In this document: piece by piece, positions 9,874 through 19,152 of the stretch
How the letters are laid out: every line of letters starts with the position of its first letter
Numbering within the stretch: position 1 is the stretch's first letter
NCBI RefSeq assembly: GCF_019175345.1
Contig: NZ_CP077717.1
Coordinates: forward strand, 1,712,001-1,776,000
Source: Saccharolobus shibatae B12
GTDB taxonomy: Archaea; Thermoproteota; Thermoprotei_A; Sulfolobales; Sulfolobaceae
DNA: 64,000 nt
Direction of reading: 5' to 3'
Program-made: the position numbers and the translations under genes
Notes under the pieces: model-generated
Told to the model about the DNA's origin: nothing
What the model saw: the letters and a program-made list of their open reading frames with translations, nothing else
The model's database searches: none

Positions 9874-10559
9874 TGGTTAAGATCGGTAAGGTTAGGATAA
9901 TGGAGTTGTTAGAACTTGAATTTTTCGGTACAATACTTAATCACAATATATCCGTTATTGAGTATGGTCCTTGTGGGGGATTAATGATGATTGACACTGG
10001 TTTACCGGGATATCTCGATCAGATTGAGTCCTATCTTAAGACATGGGGTTATTCCTTGGAGGATATTTCGGATATTGTAATAACGCATTGGCACCACGAT
10101 CACGCTGGGAACGCCATGGCAATAAAGAGAATAAGTGATGCTAAAATTTACGCCCATGTGGATGAGTTGGAGAATTTGGAAAATCCTCCAAAATACAACA
10201 TCATATATAGTGATGAATTAGGCATTCCTTTCTCAGTCTTTAAGAAGACCATGGATAGGATTAACAACTTACATTATGAATCCGTTAAGGTTGATGTTGC
10301 ATTAAAAGGTGGTGAGTATTTGGGAGGGTTTAAGGTTATACACGTCCCAGGACATACAAAGGGGCATATCGCCTTATTTGACGGTAAGTATTTGATAGTT
10401 GGTGATGCTATTAGGAACGTTAGAAATACGTTATCACCACCCCTTAGAATATTCTCTTGGAATTACGAATTGGCGGTGAAGTCGTTCAATTATTTAGTAT
10501 CGCTTCCCTATACTGTACTAATACCATTTCACGGTGATATCGTAATTAGGAATTTTTAG
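9873..10559 (+). CDS. Metallo-beta-lactamase-fold hydrolase linked to the radical SAM enzyme
   Basis: The MBL fold is clear: MIDTGLPG strand, HWHHDHAGN metal motif, HVPGHTKGH third histidine, VGDAI aspartate and a final histidine in IPFHGD. The ATG at 9873 shares its A with the stop of the radical SAM gene, so it is translationally coupled; an in-frame TTG at 9858 is a weaker alternative. MBL-fold proteins occur in peptide-cofactor pathways (PqqB), where they oxidise or hydrolyse the modified peptide. That role is inferred from position only; glyoxalase-II-type thioester hydrolysis remains possible. Confidence 0.88.
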   Translation: MVKIGKVRIMELLELEFFGTILNHNISVIEYGPCGGLMMIDTGLPGYLDQIESYLKTWGYSLEDISDIVITHWHHDHAGNAMAIKRISDAKIYAHVDELENLENPPKYNIIYSDELGIPFSVFKKTMDRINNLHYESVKVDVALKGGEYLGGFKVIHVPGHTKGHIALFDGKYLIVGDAIRNVRNTLSPPLRIFSWNYELAVKSFNYLVSLPYTVLIPFHGDIVIRNF

Positions 10560-10803
10560 TTAAGGATAAAGATCAAAGCAATTTTGTCAATAAGATTTTT
10601 TAACAATTATCGGGTTATTCGATGTCTATCCTCTCATTGAGTTTATATCCATCTAAGATAATTAATATATTATAGCAGTTGTTCTAATTTTCCTCGGCAA
10701 TACAAAATTCCCGGCACTACCGATAAAGTTTTTAGTTTAGTGTTTAGTTAATTAAAAATATGAGGATAAACTCCTCAGATTAATTGAGATATGTTTAGTT
10801 AAC

Positions 10804-10854
10804 GCACTAGGTTTGCTGAAAATCTTTAAGCTACGTTAAAGTAGAACAACTGCT
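10804..10854. repeat. 51-bp dispersed repeat, copy 1
   Basis: Starts GCACTAGGTTTG and ends GTAGAACAACTGCT. The copy at 56805-56855 matches at 48 of 51 positions in the same orientation. It carries no ORF and is probably an element end. Confidence 0.65.
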
Positions 10855-11131
10855 AATATTAATACTTGCACTTTTCAAAAAGAAAGTTTAATCCAAATTC
10901 GTGATATAGCTTATGAGCTTTAGGAGAAAGACCTGTCAATTTCTATTTCACCTCAAAAAGATTATAGAACTTTTTTCTAGGATTTAGTTTTTTCCTCAAA
11001 TCGTTCACAAAGAAATTCATTATAACTGCTAAAACTACACTACCCACTATCGTTAAGGGTAAAAGGTTTAAGCAAAAAGTTCAACCATTATTAACTCAAT
11101 TGTCAACTGCAATTAACCGTATTTGGCTAAA

Positions 11132-11156
11132 GTGTTTACCCATGGCGTAACTTATG
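11132..11156. repeat. Solo terminus resembling the ISC1217 left end
   Basis: GTGTTTACCCATGGCGTAAC and the next bases match, with one difference in the first 24, the sequence at 39326 that precedes the ISC1217-type transposase remnant. No transposase follows here, so it is a solo end. Confidence 0.5.
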
Positions 11157-11159
11157 ATT

Positions 11160-11322
11160 ACCTTTAATTATTTCTAATTCCACGGGCACACTTCTTAAGG
11201 GATCATACACAGTCACCCTTAACTCATTGGGGCTAGTCGAGAGAAACATCATTACCCTCCCATCCACCTTTTATCACTCCCAAAACCTCGTGAGCAGAGC
11301 CCGTCATCAGTAGGGAGCTCAT
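11160..11322 (-). pseudogene. Frameshifted gene fragment of unknown family
   Basis: Minus-strand frame from ATG 11322 reads MSSLLMTGSAHEVLGVIKGG, then shifts frame at a G-rich run into VMMFLSTSPNELRVTVYDPL and onward until it meets the solo IS end. Both halves read like protein with Sulfolobales codon use, so this is probably a gene start truncated by an insertion. The family was not recognised. Confidence 0.4.
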
Positions 11323-11576
11323 TAACATATAATATTGAGGTAATACTATATAAACATAATCATAATATAAAGACGATATTGAGAAATGATTAAAAAAGTA
11401 ATTAAAAGCCATGCAAAAATGCTAAAGTCTTTAACGTGCTGTCCATGCGATGAATATCAATATTAGAAAAATTTAAGCTTTTTTATTTAATTAAAAGACT
11501 TTAACAGTGTTAAATAGCATTTAGAGTAGTTTAAGATGGTTAAGTATTTATTGGAAAAAGAAGATTAGTACTGTAT

Positions 11577-12134
11577 ATGTGTCTCCTTATAATCAACAAT
11601 GTTACAAGGCCAATAATTTCAGATGATATTATATTACTTAGGGATGATAGTTTCAGCAAGGTAAAAGATTACTTAAGGGTTTTAAGCAGTGATAAGAGGG
11701 ACGGGGAGATAAGTAAGAGTTATTTCTATTTTATCGTTGATAGGCTAAGGAGGATGGGATTACTAATAGATAATGCACTCGGCTTTAAGGCTGTAGTTCC
11801 CTTTACAGTAAATAGTAAAGGGATAAGTTTGAAGGAGGGGATAATGTATATCACTAATGATAAACAGTTGATATATTTCAACTACTACGATAGTTCATAT
11901 CAATGTGATAGATGTTCTGTTTCAACTTCTTCTTGCGTTCCATCGCTGAAGAAGATCGCTCGTGAATTGGACGTTAAAATAAGGAGCGATATTCCCAACA
12001 TTGCTTGGTATGAGCTATTAGAGGACATTCAATATTATCTTCTCGGGTCATCCATATCTTTAAGAATAAAGATGAGTGAAATTGGAAAATCGTTTGAGGT
12101 GATTAAGGTTGGTGAATATGCGAGAGATCTATAA
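11577..12134 (+). CDS. Hypothetical protein with CxxC-type cysteine cluster
   Basis: 185 residues, family not recognised. Residues about 45-75 (YFYFIVDRLRRMGLLID) look like a winged-helix segment. QCDRCSVSTSSC (about residue 120) is a possible metal or redox site. A TATA-like box (AGTATTTATT, about 11542-11551) predicts a leaderless start at ATG 11577. Its 3' end overlaps the next gene by 17 bases, so the two are co-transcribed and probably function together at the membrane. It lies 1 kb downstream of the peptide-maturation genes, but common function is not shown. Confidence 0.75.
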   Translation: MCLLIINNVTRPIISDDIILLRDDSFSKVKDYLRVLSSDKRDGEISKSYFYFIVDRLRRMGLLIDNALGFKAVVPFTVNSKGISLKEGIMYITNDKQLIYFNYYDSSYQCDRCSVSTSSCVPSLKKIARELDVKIRSDIPNIAWYELLEDIQYYLLGSSISLRIKMSEIGKSFEVIKVGEYARDL

Positions 12135-12501
12135 ATATTCAATTTTCAGCATCGTCATAATGTTTTTGGCATTCTCATTTGGGCTAGTTAGGGCAATGTA
12201 TGATACTGTTCAAGATACTTTCTCAACCGGCGTATTGATACTTCACATTATTTTTGCTGGGATCACTGGAGGTTTCGGAGTTTACCTTTACGTTTTAGCT
12301 AATAGGACTGGTTTACTATTCCCTAAATTCATTGGCGTAGGCAATTTAGTGTCAATTGGAATAGCTGGATTTGGTGGTTTGAGTTACTTGTTAACAGATT
12401 ACGAGTGGTTCACAAAAGTAATGCTTTACGGATTTGAGTTTTCCTTAGCTTTAACTTCAATGCTTATAGGTTACTTGTATTGTTTTATGAGACATCGCTA
12501 G
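12118..12501 (+). CDS. Four-helix integral membrane protein
   Basis: About 127 residues with four membrane spans (roughly residues 7-27, 40-63, 72-92 and 103-122). No family is recognised. The frame opens upstream at 12109 (TTG), but ATG 12118 (MREIYKYS) inside the 3' end of the CxxC protein is the natural start. A histidine in span 2 (LHIIFAG) could serve a haem or metal, which is speculative. Confidence 0.75.
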   Translation: MREIYKYSIFSIVIMFLAFSFGLVRAMYDTVQDTFSTGVLILHIIFAGITGGFGVYLYVLANRTGLLFPKFIGVGNLVSIGIAGFGGLSYLLTDYEWFTKVMLYGFEFSLALTSMLIGYLYCFMRHR

Positions 12502-12531
12502 ATTTTTTAATTACAATCTTTATTTTCACTT

Positions 12532-12918
12532 ATGGTTGACTATTTTGTTTCAAATATCAGGGAAATAAAAATGGATAGGGTGTCAGTCAATGGTTCCAAA
12601 AACGCGTTCATTCAATGGTTAGTTACTAAAGAAAATGGTTCTAACTACGCTGTGAGAAAGTTCACACTATTGAAGGATGGAATTATACCAATGCATATTC
12701 ACAAGTACCAAGAGACTGTTGTTGTAACTAAGGGGAAATGTAAGGTTTGCGTGAGCGATAAAGTTTACGAGTTAAAGGAGGGTGACTACATTTTTATAAA
12801 CTCTAACGTGAAACACGCAATTATTAATGAGAGTGATCAATTGGAGTTCTTCTGTATAATTGATTATCCAGATGACATGAGTATAATCACGTTAAATGAG
12901 GATTGTAATAAGAAGTAG
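12532..12918 (+). CDS. Cupin-domain protein
   Basis: A single cupin barrel of 128 residues. Motif 1 is [19 protein letters not shown] with two His and one Glu as metal ligands; motif 2 is [14 protein letters not shown] with the last His. The gene lies 30 bases after the membrane protein gene with a T/A-rich promoter-like spacer, so it may be leaderless. Small cupins of this kind are dioxygenases, isomerases or sugar and ligand binders; the substrate cannot be told. Confidence 0.85.
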   Translation: MVDYFVSNIREIKMDRVSVNGSKNAFIQWLVTKENGSNYAVRKFTLLKDGIIPMHIHKYQETVVVTKGKCKVCVSDKVYELKEGDYIFINSNVKHAIINESDQLEFFCIIDYPDDMSIITLNEDCNKK

Positions 12919-13017
12919 AGGGTTAATTTGAGTTAAAGTAAGTCTTTATCAAGTTTTACCCTTTTTTATTTCTAAAACCTCTCAGTTAACATAAATTCCT
13001 CTACTACCTAGGGTAGA

Positions 13018-13290
13018 AAGAATATCTCTACGTAAAAGATGTTTATGACTATCTGGGTTACATATTATTAGTGATAGGCTCATCGCCCCAAATTTGCATT
13101 AAAATTTCATTCGGGACAACACTTATCACTCCTAGTGGAAGTAAGGTTAGTGTAGACGATCTTTCAATAACCACATCTTGTAGTTTTCTATAGTCAATTT
13201 GCCACTAGCGTTACCCCACTAAGTATATTATTCTAAATGCTAAGAATATGCCCAACTGGGTTATACAGTTAGCATCAAATCAGTTATCCG
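13018..13290 (+). pseudogene. Possible remnant of a secreted-protein gene
   Basis: A plus-strand frame without a start reads YVKDVYDYLGYILLVIGSSP and a further 40 residues, meets a TAG near 13190, and resumes in another frame with RYPTKYIILNAKNMPNWVIQ until the repeat at 13292. The composition is protein-like, so it may be the corpse of an extracellular protein gene. Family unknown. Confidence 0.3.
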
Positions 13291-13291
13291 G

Positions 13292-13455
13292 TAGCATTTA
13301 TTGGAAAATCGTTGTACTCAATAATTCCTATGAATACTTATCTCAACATTTAGACCAATTTCAAGATAAATAACAGGCATTAACAGTTTTAATATAAAAT
13401 ATTATGATTTTAGACATAATCTTTTTTAAAAACTATCTAACCCTAGGATTTTACG
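13292..13455. repeat. 165-bp dispersed repeat, copy B
   Basis: Partner of 4546-4710: same orientation, same limits (TAGCATTTATTGG to CCCTAGGATTTTACG), roughly 80 percent identical by eye with small indels. It ends 14 bases beyond the stop codon of the GH116 gene. Confidence 0.65.
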
Positions 13456-13469
13456 TTTAAAGCCCGATA

Positions 13470-15458
13470 TTAGAATAAAAAGCTCCAAACACTAGGACTA
13501 CCTATGTAGTGATCTAGATAGTTAATTTCAGGCTTCCCAGTATATCCATTAATCCTCGATGGCTGATCCCATACCATACCGTTCCTCACTAGGTTATCCC
13601 ACTCCTTCTTGCAAAAACTCAAATCGTTAATAACACCCTTCTTATAAGCCAACCAACAAATGGCAAATACTAGTCTAGGCCAAGAGGAGTGGGTTTGGAC
13701 GCTTAAATTAACTATCTTACCACTTTCATCAACTAGGTTAGGAACGCAATAGGGTGACGCATTACCGTTAAGCCTTACGATACTTTCCAAAGCGCTTTTA
13801 ACCATATTCTCATCCACAATATCCTCCAATCCCAATATGGTTGTAAACCACTCCCCATATACTTGGGCGAGAAATGAGACTTTATCAACACCGTCCCATG
13901 CCTTGAAATACTTACCGTTGAACATTTTCCTAAAAGCTTCTCTAGCAATACTTAACTTCTCCTCAATGAAGGTAACATAATTACTATGACCAACTAACCT
14001 TGCTATCTCCCTCATCGCAATCAAAGAGGCTATGAAAAGTGAAGAGGTGTAACTATCATGGCCCCTAATTATGGTAGCGTCAAATGCGTTATCCATTTCT
14101 CCTTCCATGAAGGGCAAGCCGTCTCTACACTGTCTTAACTCCCAATCCATAACCTTAACTATGGTTGGGTAAACCTCTTTCAAAAAGTCGATATCGTTAG
14201 TGAACTTAAAGTACCTATAAACCAATAGTACTAAGTTCGGATTCATGTCCTTCCACTTTGGTGGAGAAGTAGTACCATCAATGGGAGAATCCAAGGAGTG
14301 AAAACCCAAATCGTGGGGGACATAACCATCATTCCTTACGTAACTAATCAATATTTTCAAAAACGACTTCTCCAACTCTGGGAACATTAAAATCACTGGT
14401 AGGGAGCCAAACTCATAACAGGTACCAATTGTACCTAAATATGGGCAATTCTGCGGTGCTTCATAAATTGCAAATCTACCCTTCTCATCTAACCAAGTAT
14501 TGGAGGATAGAATATATGAACCATTTATTATTGCATCCCTTAACCACTCCTCCTTCACATTTACAATATTGTGAAATATGTCCTTTCTCAAGTGATCAAA
14601 GTTGTCCAAGAAATATTTCGCAATTTCTGAGGAATCCTTAAAGAAGTTCTCATAGTAATGCCCATAGGGGTAAAAGACGTGTTTACCATTAAAATACCAC
14701 GCAAACACATATCTCATTTCCTCCCCTTCTGATATTATAATACTTGCCGGATCATCCCTATGACCAGTTACCTCGTGAGGATTGTCCTCAATTTCCTCTC
14801 CCCTATCCAATTTAACCCAAGGCTCCTCGTTTTCGTATTGTGATAGCCAAAAGTTCATCGTCTCGCTTGGTTTCCTCTTAAGGTTATATTGCGTTATAAT
14901 ATCACTCACGTTGTTTGATATTAACGTAGTATTTCCCTTTGCCGGATCGTAATCGTTTGCCTTTAAGTTCTTATGAATAACGCCATTCTTTATACTTTCA
15001 TTTACCCTCCCAATACTCACACTACCAACGATGTTTGGGAAGGATATTGCTACCTTTCCTTCCTTAATACCCTTAACTTTTAAACTAATTCCTATTGCAG
15101 GTAAGGATGAGTTCTTCAAGTCATTGGCGATTATTGGCGAAAACGCTTCCAATTCCACTTCAACTTCATTAATCTTTCCCATTACTTTGACAATTGGATA
15201 TTTTCCTTCATAAAGAATTTCCCCTGGAAACTCACTTACCTTATATATTCCACCGTCCTTTTGGAAAAGGAATCCCCTCTTGTCTTTAGGTTTTATGAAT
15301 ACGTGAAATCCTCTTAAAAGCTTAATGGGATTACCCCAATTATTCCTTATCGTAACGTTGACTATTCTCACCTTGTTGTCGATTTCCAGTTTTCCAGTGC
15401 CAATTCCTCCCAGTGGAACTCCAGCCACTATCCTATCCTTGTCGGTGTATTTAACCAT
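13470..15458 (-). CDS. GH116 beta-glycosidase (beta-glucosidase/beta-xylosidase, SSO1353-like)
   Basis: 662 residues with an N-terminal beta-sandwich and a C-terminal alpha-barrel typical of glycoside hydrolase family 116. The likely nucleophile is Glu333 (YEAPQNCPYLG) and the likely acid/base is Asp460 (DNAFDATIIRG). As I recall, these correspond to E335 and D462 of characterised S. solfataricus SSO1353, which cleaves beta-glucosides and beta-xylosides. There is no signal peptide, so it should act in the cytosol on imported oligosaccharides. It lies 58 bases downstream of the GH12 gene on the same strand, probably as an operon: outer enzyme cuts the polymer, inner enzyme finishes it. Confidence 0.93.
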   Translation of the reverse strand: MVKYTDKDRIVAGVPLGGIGTGKLEIDNKVRIVNVTIRNNWGNPIKLLRGFHVFIKPKDKRGFLFQKDGGIYKVSEFPGEILYEGKYPIVKVMGKINEVEVELEAFSPIIANDLKNSSLPAIGISLKVKGIKEGKVAISFPNIVGSVSIGRVNESIKNGVIHKNLKANDYDPAKGNTTLISNNVSDIITQYNLKRKPSETMNFWLSQYENEEPWVKLDRGEEIEDNPHEVTGHRDDPASIIISEGEEMRYVFAWYFNGKHVFYPYGHYYENFFKDSSEIAKYFLDNFDHLRKDIFHNIVNVKEEWLRDAIINGSYILSSNTWLDEKGRFAIYEAPQNCPYLGTIGTCYEFGSLPVILMFPELEKSFLKILISYVRNDGYVPHDLGFHSLDSPIDGTTSPPKWKDMNPNLVLLVYRYFKFTNDIDFLKEVYPTIVKVMDWELRQCRDGLPFMEGEMDNAFDATIIRGHDSYTSSLFIASLIAMREIARLVGHSNYVTFIEEKLSIAREAFRKMFNGKYFKAWDGVDKVSFLAQVYGEWFTTILGLEDIVDENMVKSALESIVRLNGNASPYCVPNLVDESGKIVNLSVQTHSSWPRLVFAICWLAYKKGVINDLSFCKKEWDNLVRNGMVWDQPSRINGYTGKPEINYLDHYIGSPSVWSFLF

Positions 15459-15516
15459 GTCTTGTTATTTGAATAATAAGGTAAAAAGGTTTAGAGTTTT
15501 TAGTTGTTAAAAATTG

Positions 15517-16515
15517 TTAGAGGAGAGTTTCAGAGAAATTCGATATTGTCCATGAGAAGTAGGCTGTACCATTGGAAGTCATTGTTCCCCATTCCGTACC
15601 GAACTCCCAATCCGTTAAGTAATAGTTTGTAATGTTGTAGCTTGTGAAATTAGTTAACGCTTTGATGAACAAGTTGGGCTCATATGCGACGTACCCATTT
15701 GTGACTTTCCAGCCATCTGGTCTAAATGCTATGTACTCCCAACCTCCCCACGGGACGCTCTTCATCTCCCACACTTGAAAAGTAGCGTTGACAAGAGTGT
15801 GATTAATATATATTGGGATTACTACTTCTCCAACTTGTTGCCCAGCAGGCTGTAAATTCTGACTAAATAACCAGACCATTATCTCAATATCTCCATTACC
15901 TGGAGCAGTTCCGGGACTAAATGCTATTTGAGGCCTAACTATCCAAGCGTCAGACGCAATATCGAAATTTATTGACGGGTCTAGCTTAGTTAAGTTTATG
16001 TAAAACGATACCATAAACGGTGTCATATTGCCTATCCTCATTGGGAATATGTTACCTGCATATGAAGTATCCCAGGGTTTTCTGCCCACGTAAATTTCCG
16101 GATAGCCATTAGTCCACTGTAATGGATTAACTTGGGTTAAGTTGAAACTAACAGAGAGCGTACGAGTAAGTGAGTTAAAAACCATGGTATAGTTGCCATT
16201 CCAAGTTTTAGCATTCCACATGTTCACTTCAAGATAAAATAACGGTACAGTTGAGTTATTTAGATAAACTGGAGTTGGTGAACTAGCAGAGGATGTAACA
16301 TAGATTAGCTGAGGAATAGAGGATACAGTTGACGTTACTGTCGTAGGTACGGTATTGGTTGTTATGCTCATTGAAGTTGTGGTTTCGTTAGTGGTGAAAG
16401 TAATCGATGATGTTTTGACATTAGGTGACTGATGGTGTAGGTAAATAGCTCCACCAATTGTGCCCACAACTATTATTACAATTATTGGAACTATAATGAT
16501 ATATAATTTATTCAT
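15517..16515 (-). CDS. Extracellular GH12 endo-beta-glucanase (SSO1354-like)
   Basis: Residues 4-26 are a hydrophobic signal/anchor helix, followed by a Thr/Ser-rich linker (about 30-70) and a GH12 catalytic domain. The two catalytic glutamates are expected in EIMVWLF and in DWEFGTEWG. Many N-x-S/T sequons fit an exported glycoprotein. Homologue SSO1354 of S. solfataricus is a secreted acid-stable endoglucanase with xylanase activity. It is transcribed with the GH116 gene and diverges from the carboxypeptidase gene across 89 bases that must hold both promoters. The linker suggests tethering to the membrane surface. Confidence 0.92.
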   Translation of the reverse strand: MNKLYIIIVPIIVIIVVGTIGGAIYLHHQSPNVKTSSITFTTNETTTSMSITTNTVPTTVTSTVSSIPQLIYVTSSASSPTPVYLNNSTVPLFYLEVNMWNAKTWNGNYTMVFNSLTRTLSVSFNLTQVNPLQWTNGYPEIYVGRKPWDTSYAGNIFPMRIGNMTPFMVSFYINLTKLDPSINFDIASDAWIVRPQIAFSPGTAPGNGDIEIMVWLFSQNLQPAGQQVGEVVIPIYINHTLVNATFQVWEMKSVPWGGWEYIAFRPDGWKVTNGYVAYEPNLFIKALTNFTSYNITNYYLTDWEFGTEWGTMTSNGTAYFSWTISNFSETLL

Positions 16516-16604
16516 TATAATATATCACCTAGGTAAAGTGAAAAGGTTTACGGTTAACTTTTATTAGCAAATTAGCTTTTTATTCTTACCTCACTATATC
16601 TCTT

Positions 16605-17786
16605 ATGGATTTAGTCGAGAAGTTGAAGAATGACGTGAAGGAAATAGAGGATTGGATAATTCAAATTAGGAGGAAAATTCATGAGAACCCTGAACTTTCC
16701 TATAAAGAGTATAGTACCTCTAAACTAGTGGCAGAAACGTTAAGGAAATTGGGAATAGAAGTAGAGGAGGGCGTTGGATTACCCACTGCAGTAGTTGGTA
16801 GGATTAGGGGAAATAAACCTGGGAAGACAGTTGCCTTAAGAGCGGATATGGATGCCCTCCCAGTAGAGGAGACTAGTGACGTAGAGTTCAAGTCCAAGGT
16901 TAAAGGGGTAATGCACGCGTGTGGTCATGACACTCACGTAGCAATGCTCTTAGGTGGAGCTTATCTCTTGGTTAAAAATAAAGATTTAATCAGTGGAGAA
17001 ATTAGGTTAATATTTCAGCCTGCAGAGGAGGATGGAGGATTAGGAGGAGCGAAACCGATGATAGAGGCTGGAGTTATGAACGGTGTAGATTACGTATTTG
17101 GTATACATATATCGAGTAGTTATCCGTCAGGAGTCTTCGCAACTAGAAAAGGTCCAATAATGGCTACACCAGACGCATTCAAGATTATAGTTCACGGAAA
17201 AGGCGGTCACGGTTCTGCTCCTCATGAGACTATAGACCCAATTTTCATATCCTTACAAATAGCTAACGCAATTTACGGTATAACGGCTAGGCAAATCGAC
17301 CCAGTTCAACCCTTCGTCATATCCATAACTACAATACATTCTGGGACAAAGGATAATATAATACCAGATGACGCTGAAATGCAGGGAACGATTAGAAGTC
17401 TAGACGAGAATGTTAGAAGTAAGGCTAAGGATTACATGAGGAGAATAGTATCATCAATATGCGGAATTTATGGTGCAACTTGTGAGGTCAAATTCATGGA
17501 GGACGTCTATCCAATTACAGTAAATAACCCAGAAGTGACTGATGAGGTGATGAAAATTCTATCTTCAATATCCACAGTTGTTGAGACTGAGCCAGTTCTA
17601 GGAGCTGAGGATTTCTCTAGGTTCCTACAGAAAGCTCCAGGTACGTATTTCTTCTTAGGAACTAGAAATGAGAAGAAAGGTTGCATATATCCCAACCATA
17701 GCTCTAAGTTCTGCGTAGATGAGGATGTGTTGAAGCTAGGTGCTTTAGCCCACGCATTATTGGCAATAAAGTTCAGCAACAAATAA
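16605..17786 (+). CDS. cpsA: Thermostable carboxypeptidase, M20D amidohydrolase
   Basis: 393 residues, the length of Sulfolobus CpsA, a zinc carboxypeptidase that removes C-terminal residues and deacylates N-blocked amino acids. M20D motifs are intact: RADMDALPVEE, HACGHDTH, PAEEDGG, the lid His in GKGGHGSAPH, and GAEDFS near the end. There is no signal peptide. It diverges from the GH12 gene and is followed after 29 bases by the HEAT-like gene. Aminoacylase or indole-3-acetyl-amino-acid-hydrolase-like activity is the main alternative within the same family. Confidence 0.92.
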   Translation: MDLVEKLKNDVKEIEDWIIQIRRKIHENPELSYKEYSTSKLVAETLRKLGIEVEEGVGLPTAVVGRIRGNKPGKTVALRADMDALPVEETSDVEFKSKVKGVMHACGHDTHVAMLLGGAYLLVKNKDLISGEIRLIFQPAEEDGGLGGAKPMIEAGVMNGVDYVFGIHISSSYPSGVFATRKGPIMATPDAFKIIVHGKGGHGSAPHETIDPIFISLQIANAIYGITARQIDPVQPFVISITTIHSGTKDNIIPDDAEMQGTIRSLDENVRSKAKDYMRRIVSSICGIYGATCEVKFMEDVYPITVNNPEVTDEVMKILSSISTVVETEPVLGAEDFSRFLQKAPGTYFFLGTRNEKKGCIYPNHSSKFCVDEDVLKLGALAHALLAIKFSNK

Positions 17787-17815
17787 AGGATTCAATAATT
17801 AAGTGATTATTGGAA

Positions 17816-18289
17816 ATGGACAAGGAAAAGGTTCTAAATATTTTGAGGAATTCCTCAAACTTACCCTTAGATTTAATAAGGAGACTCTTATCAGACAAGG
17901 ATAAGGATATAAAACACGAAGCTTGGAATTACGTTATTTTAAATATAAATGACAAGGAGTTCCTATTGGAACTTTTATCATTTCACGATACTGGGACCAG
18001 ATATAGGGCGTGGAATAGTGTTCCGGAGTTCGTAGAGAGGGGAATATTAACTTTGGAGGAGGTTATCAAAAGAAAAGAACGTTTCCTTGAAATGCTAAAA
18101 GATAGCAATAAGGTCGTAAGGGCGTTATCTTGGTATGTTACGTTAAAACCACTACTGGAAATGAAAGTGGTAAGTTTAGAGGAGGTTCTTAGCTATTCGT
18201 CTTTCCTATGCGAGTTAATTAACTCAGAGTTTCACGAAGTCGTACAAGATGTTATGGAGGAGTTTGAGATCTCGTGCAAATTTATATAG
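17816..18289 (+). CDS. Helical-repeat (HEAT-like) protein
   Basis: All-helical protein of about 157 residues. It contains three or four repeats in which a hydrophobic helix pair is followed by KHEAWNYV, RYRAWNSV or VRALSWYV, a pattern typical of HEAT or ARM repeats. The upstream TTG at 17810 is in frame, but ATG 17816 has a GTGAT ribosome-binding motif 8 bases before it. It probably serves as a protein-protein scaffold. It lies close behind cpsA and may be co-transcribed with it. Family not recognised beyond the repeat type. Confidence 0.7.
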   Translation: MDKEKVLNILRNSSNLPLDLIRRLLSDKDKDIKHEAWNYVILNINDKEFLLELLSFHDTGTRYRAWNSVPEFVERGILTLEEVIKRKERFLEMLKDSNKVVRALSWYVTLKPLLEMKVVSLEEVLSYSSFLCELINSEFHEVVQDVMEEFEISCKFI

Positions 18290-18423
18290 AAGAGAAGATG
18301 CAACTATTCATATTAATATTATCAAGTCTATTTTCGTCTATTTTACTTATGAAATACCTTATATAAGTATTATAGACCTTCACACAAAATCCTTTTATTT
18401 CTAACTTACAATTACTGGATAAA

Positions 18424-19152
18424 TTGATCTCAATTATCATACCGGCATTCAATGAGGAAAAGAGAATTGGTAAGACGTTGGAGAAGATATCATCAACACT
18501 ACCTAATGCTGAAGTAGTTGTAGTATTTGATGGACATGATAACACGCCAGAGGTGGTTAAGAAATTTTCTGCAAAACTCATAAAAAGTGAGAGCAGACTT
18601 GGTAAAGGGGGGGCGCTAAAGAAAGGAATCAATGAAAGCAATTTCCAGAGAGTTTTGTTATTAGATGCCGATTTTCCAATTACAGAGGAGGAATTAGATA
18701 AAATATTAAATACTGACGCTGATTTAGTCATACCTAAGAGGAAAATTGTTGGTATGCCGTTAAAGAGGAGGTTCCTACACAAGGCATTTATAATAATTAC
18801 GAAGATATTCTTTCCATCGCTAGTGAAATTTTCAGACTTCCAAGCTGGTGTTAAATTAGTAAATAGGGAAAAGGTTTCAAATATATTAGATGAGTTGATA
18901 ATTAATGATCTTTTGTTCGATGTTAACTTAATTTACGCATTTAAGCGTAGACATTATAAAGTTAAGGAAATTGAAATAAATTACATTCATGACGAGAGCG
19001 ATAGTAAGATATCTAAAAAGTTAATAAAAGTTATAGTTATGATGTTCCTCTCCTTGATAAAATTGAGAGTATATTATTCTCCCTTTAGAAAAATCCTATA
19101 TACGAATACGTATCTTAAGGCACAAGACTACATTTTACGAAAGCTTAGATAG
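18424..19152 (+). CDS. Family 2 glycosyltransferase, dolichol-phosphate-mannose-synthase-like
   Basis: GT-A fold with the nucleotide-binding start ISIIIPAFNEEKRIGKTL, LGKGGALKKGI, and the metal-binding DxD in LLLDADF. A basic hydrophobic stretch around residues 110-130 may lie on the membrane. Length (242) and order fit enzymes that transfer a sugar from NDP-sugar to dolichol phosphate, an early step in archaeal N-glycosylation. The start is TTG 18424; no better in-frame start precedes the conserved strand. Its 3' end overlaps the convergent membrane-protein gene by 18 bases. Confidence 0.85.
   Translation: MISIIIPAFNEEKRIGKTLEKISSTLPNAEVVVVFDGHDNTPEVVKKFSAKLIKSESRLGKGGALKKGINESNFQRVLLLDADFPITEEELDKILNTDADLVIPKRKIVGMPLKRRFLHKAFIIITKIFFPSLVKFSDFQAGVKLVNREKVSNILDELIINDLLFDVNLIYAFKRRHYKVKEIEINYIHDESDSKISKKLIKVIVMMFLSLIKLRVYYSPFRKILYTNTYLKAQDYILRKLR

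Larger units (their letters stand above)
10560..11540. other. 1-kb region of element fragments
   Basis: No intact gene. It holds a 51-bp repeat (10804-10854), a left-end-like fragment of an ISC1217-type element (from 11132) and a broken reading frame on the minus strand (11160-11322). The rest is A+T-rich. Confidence 0.5.
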
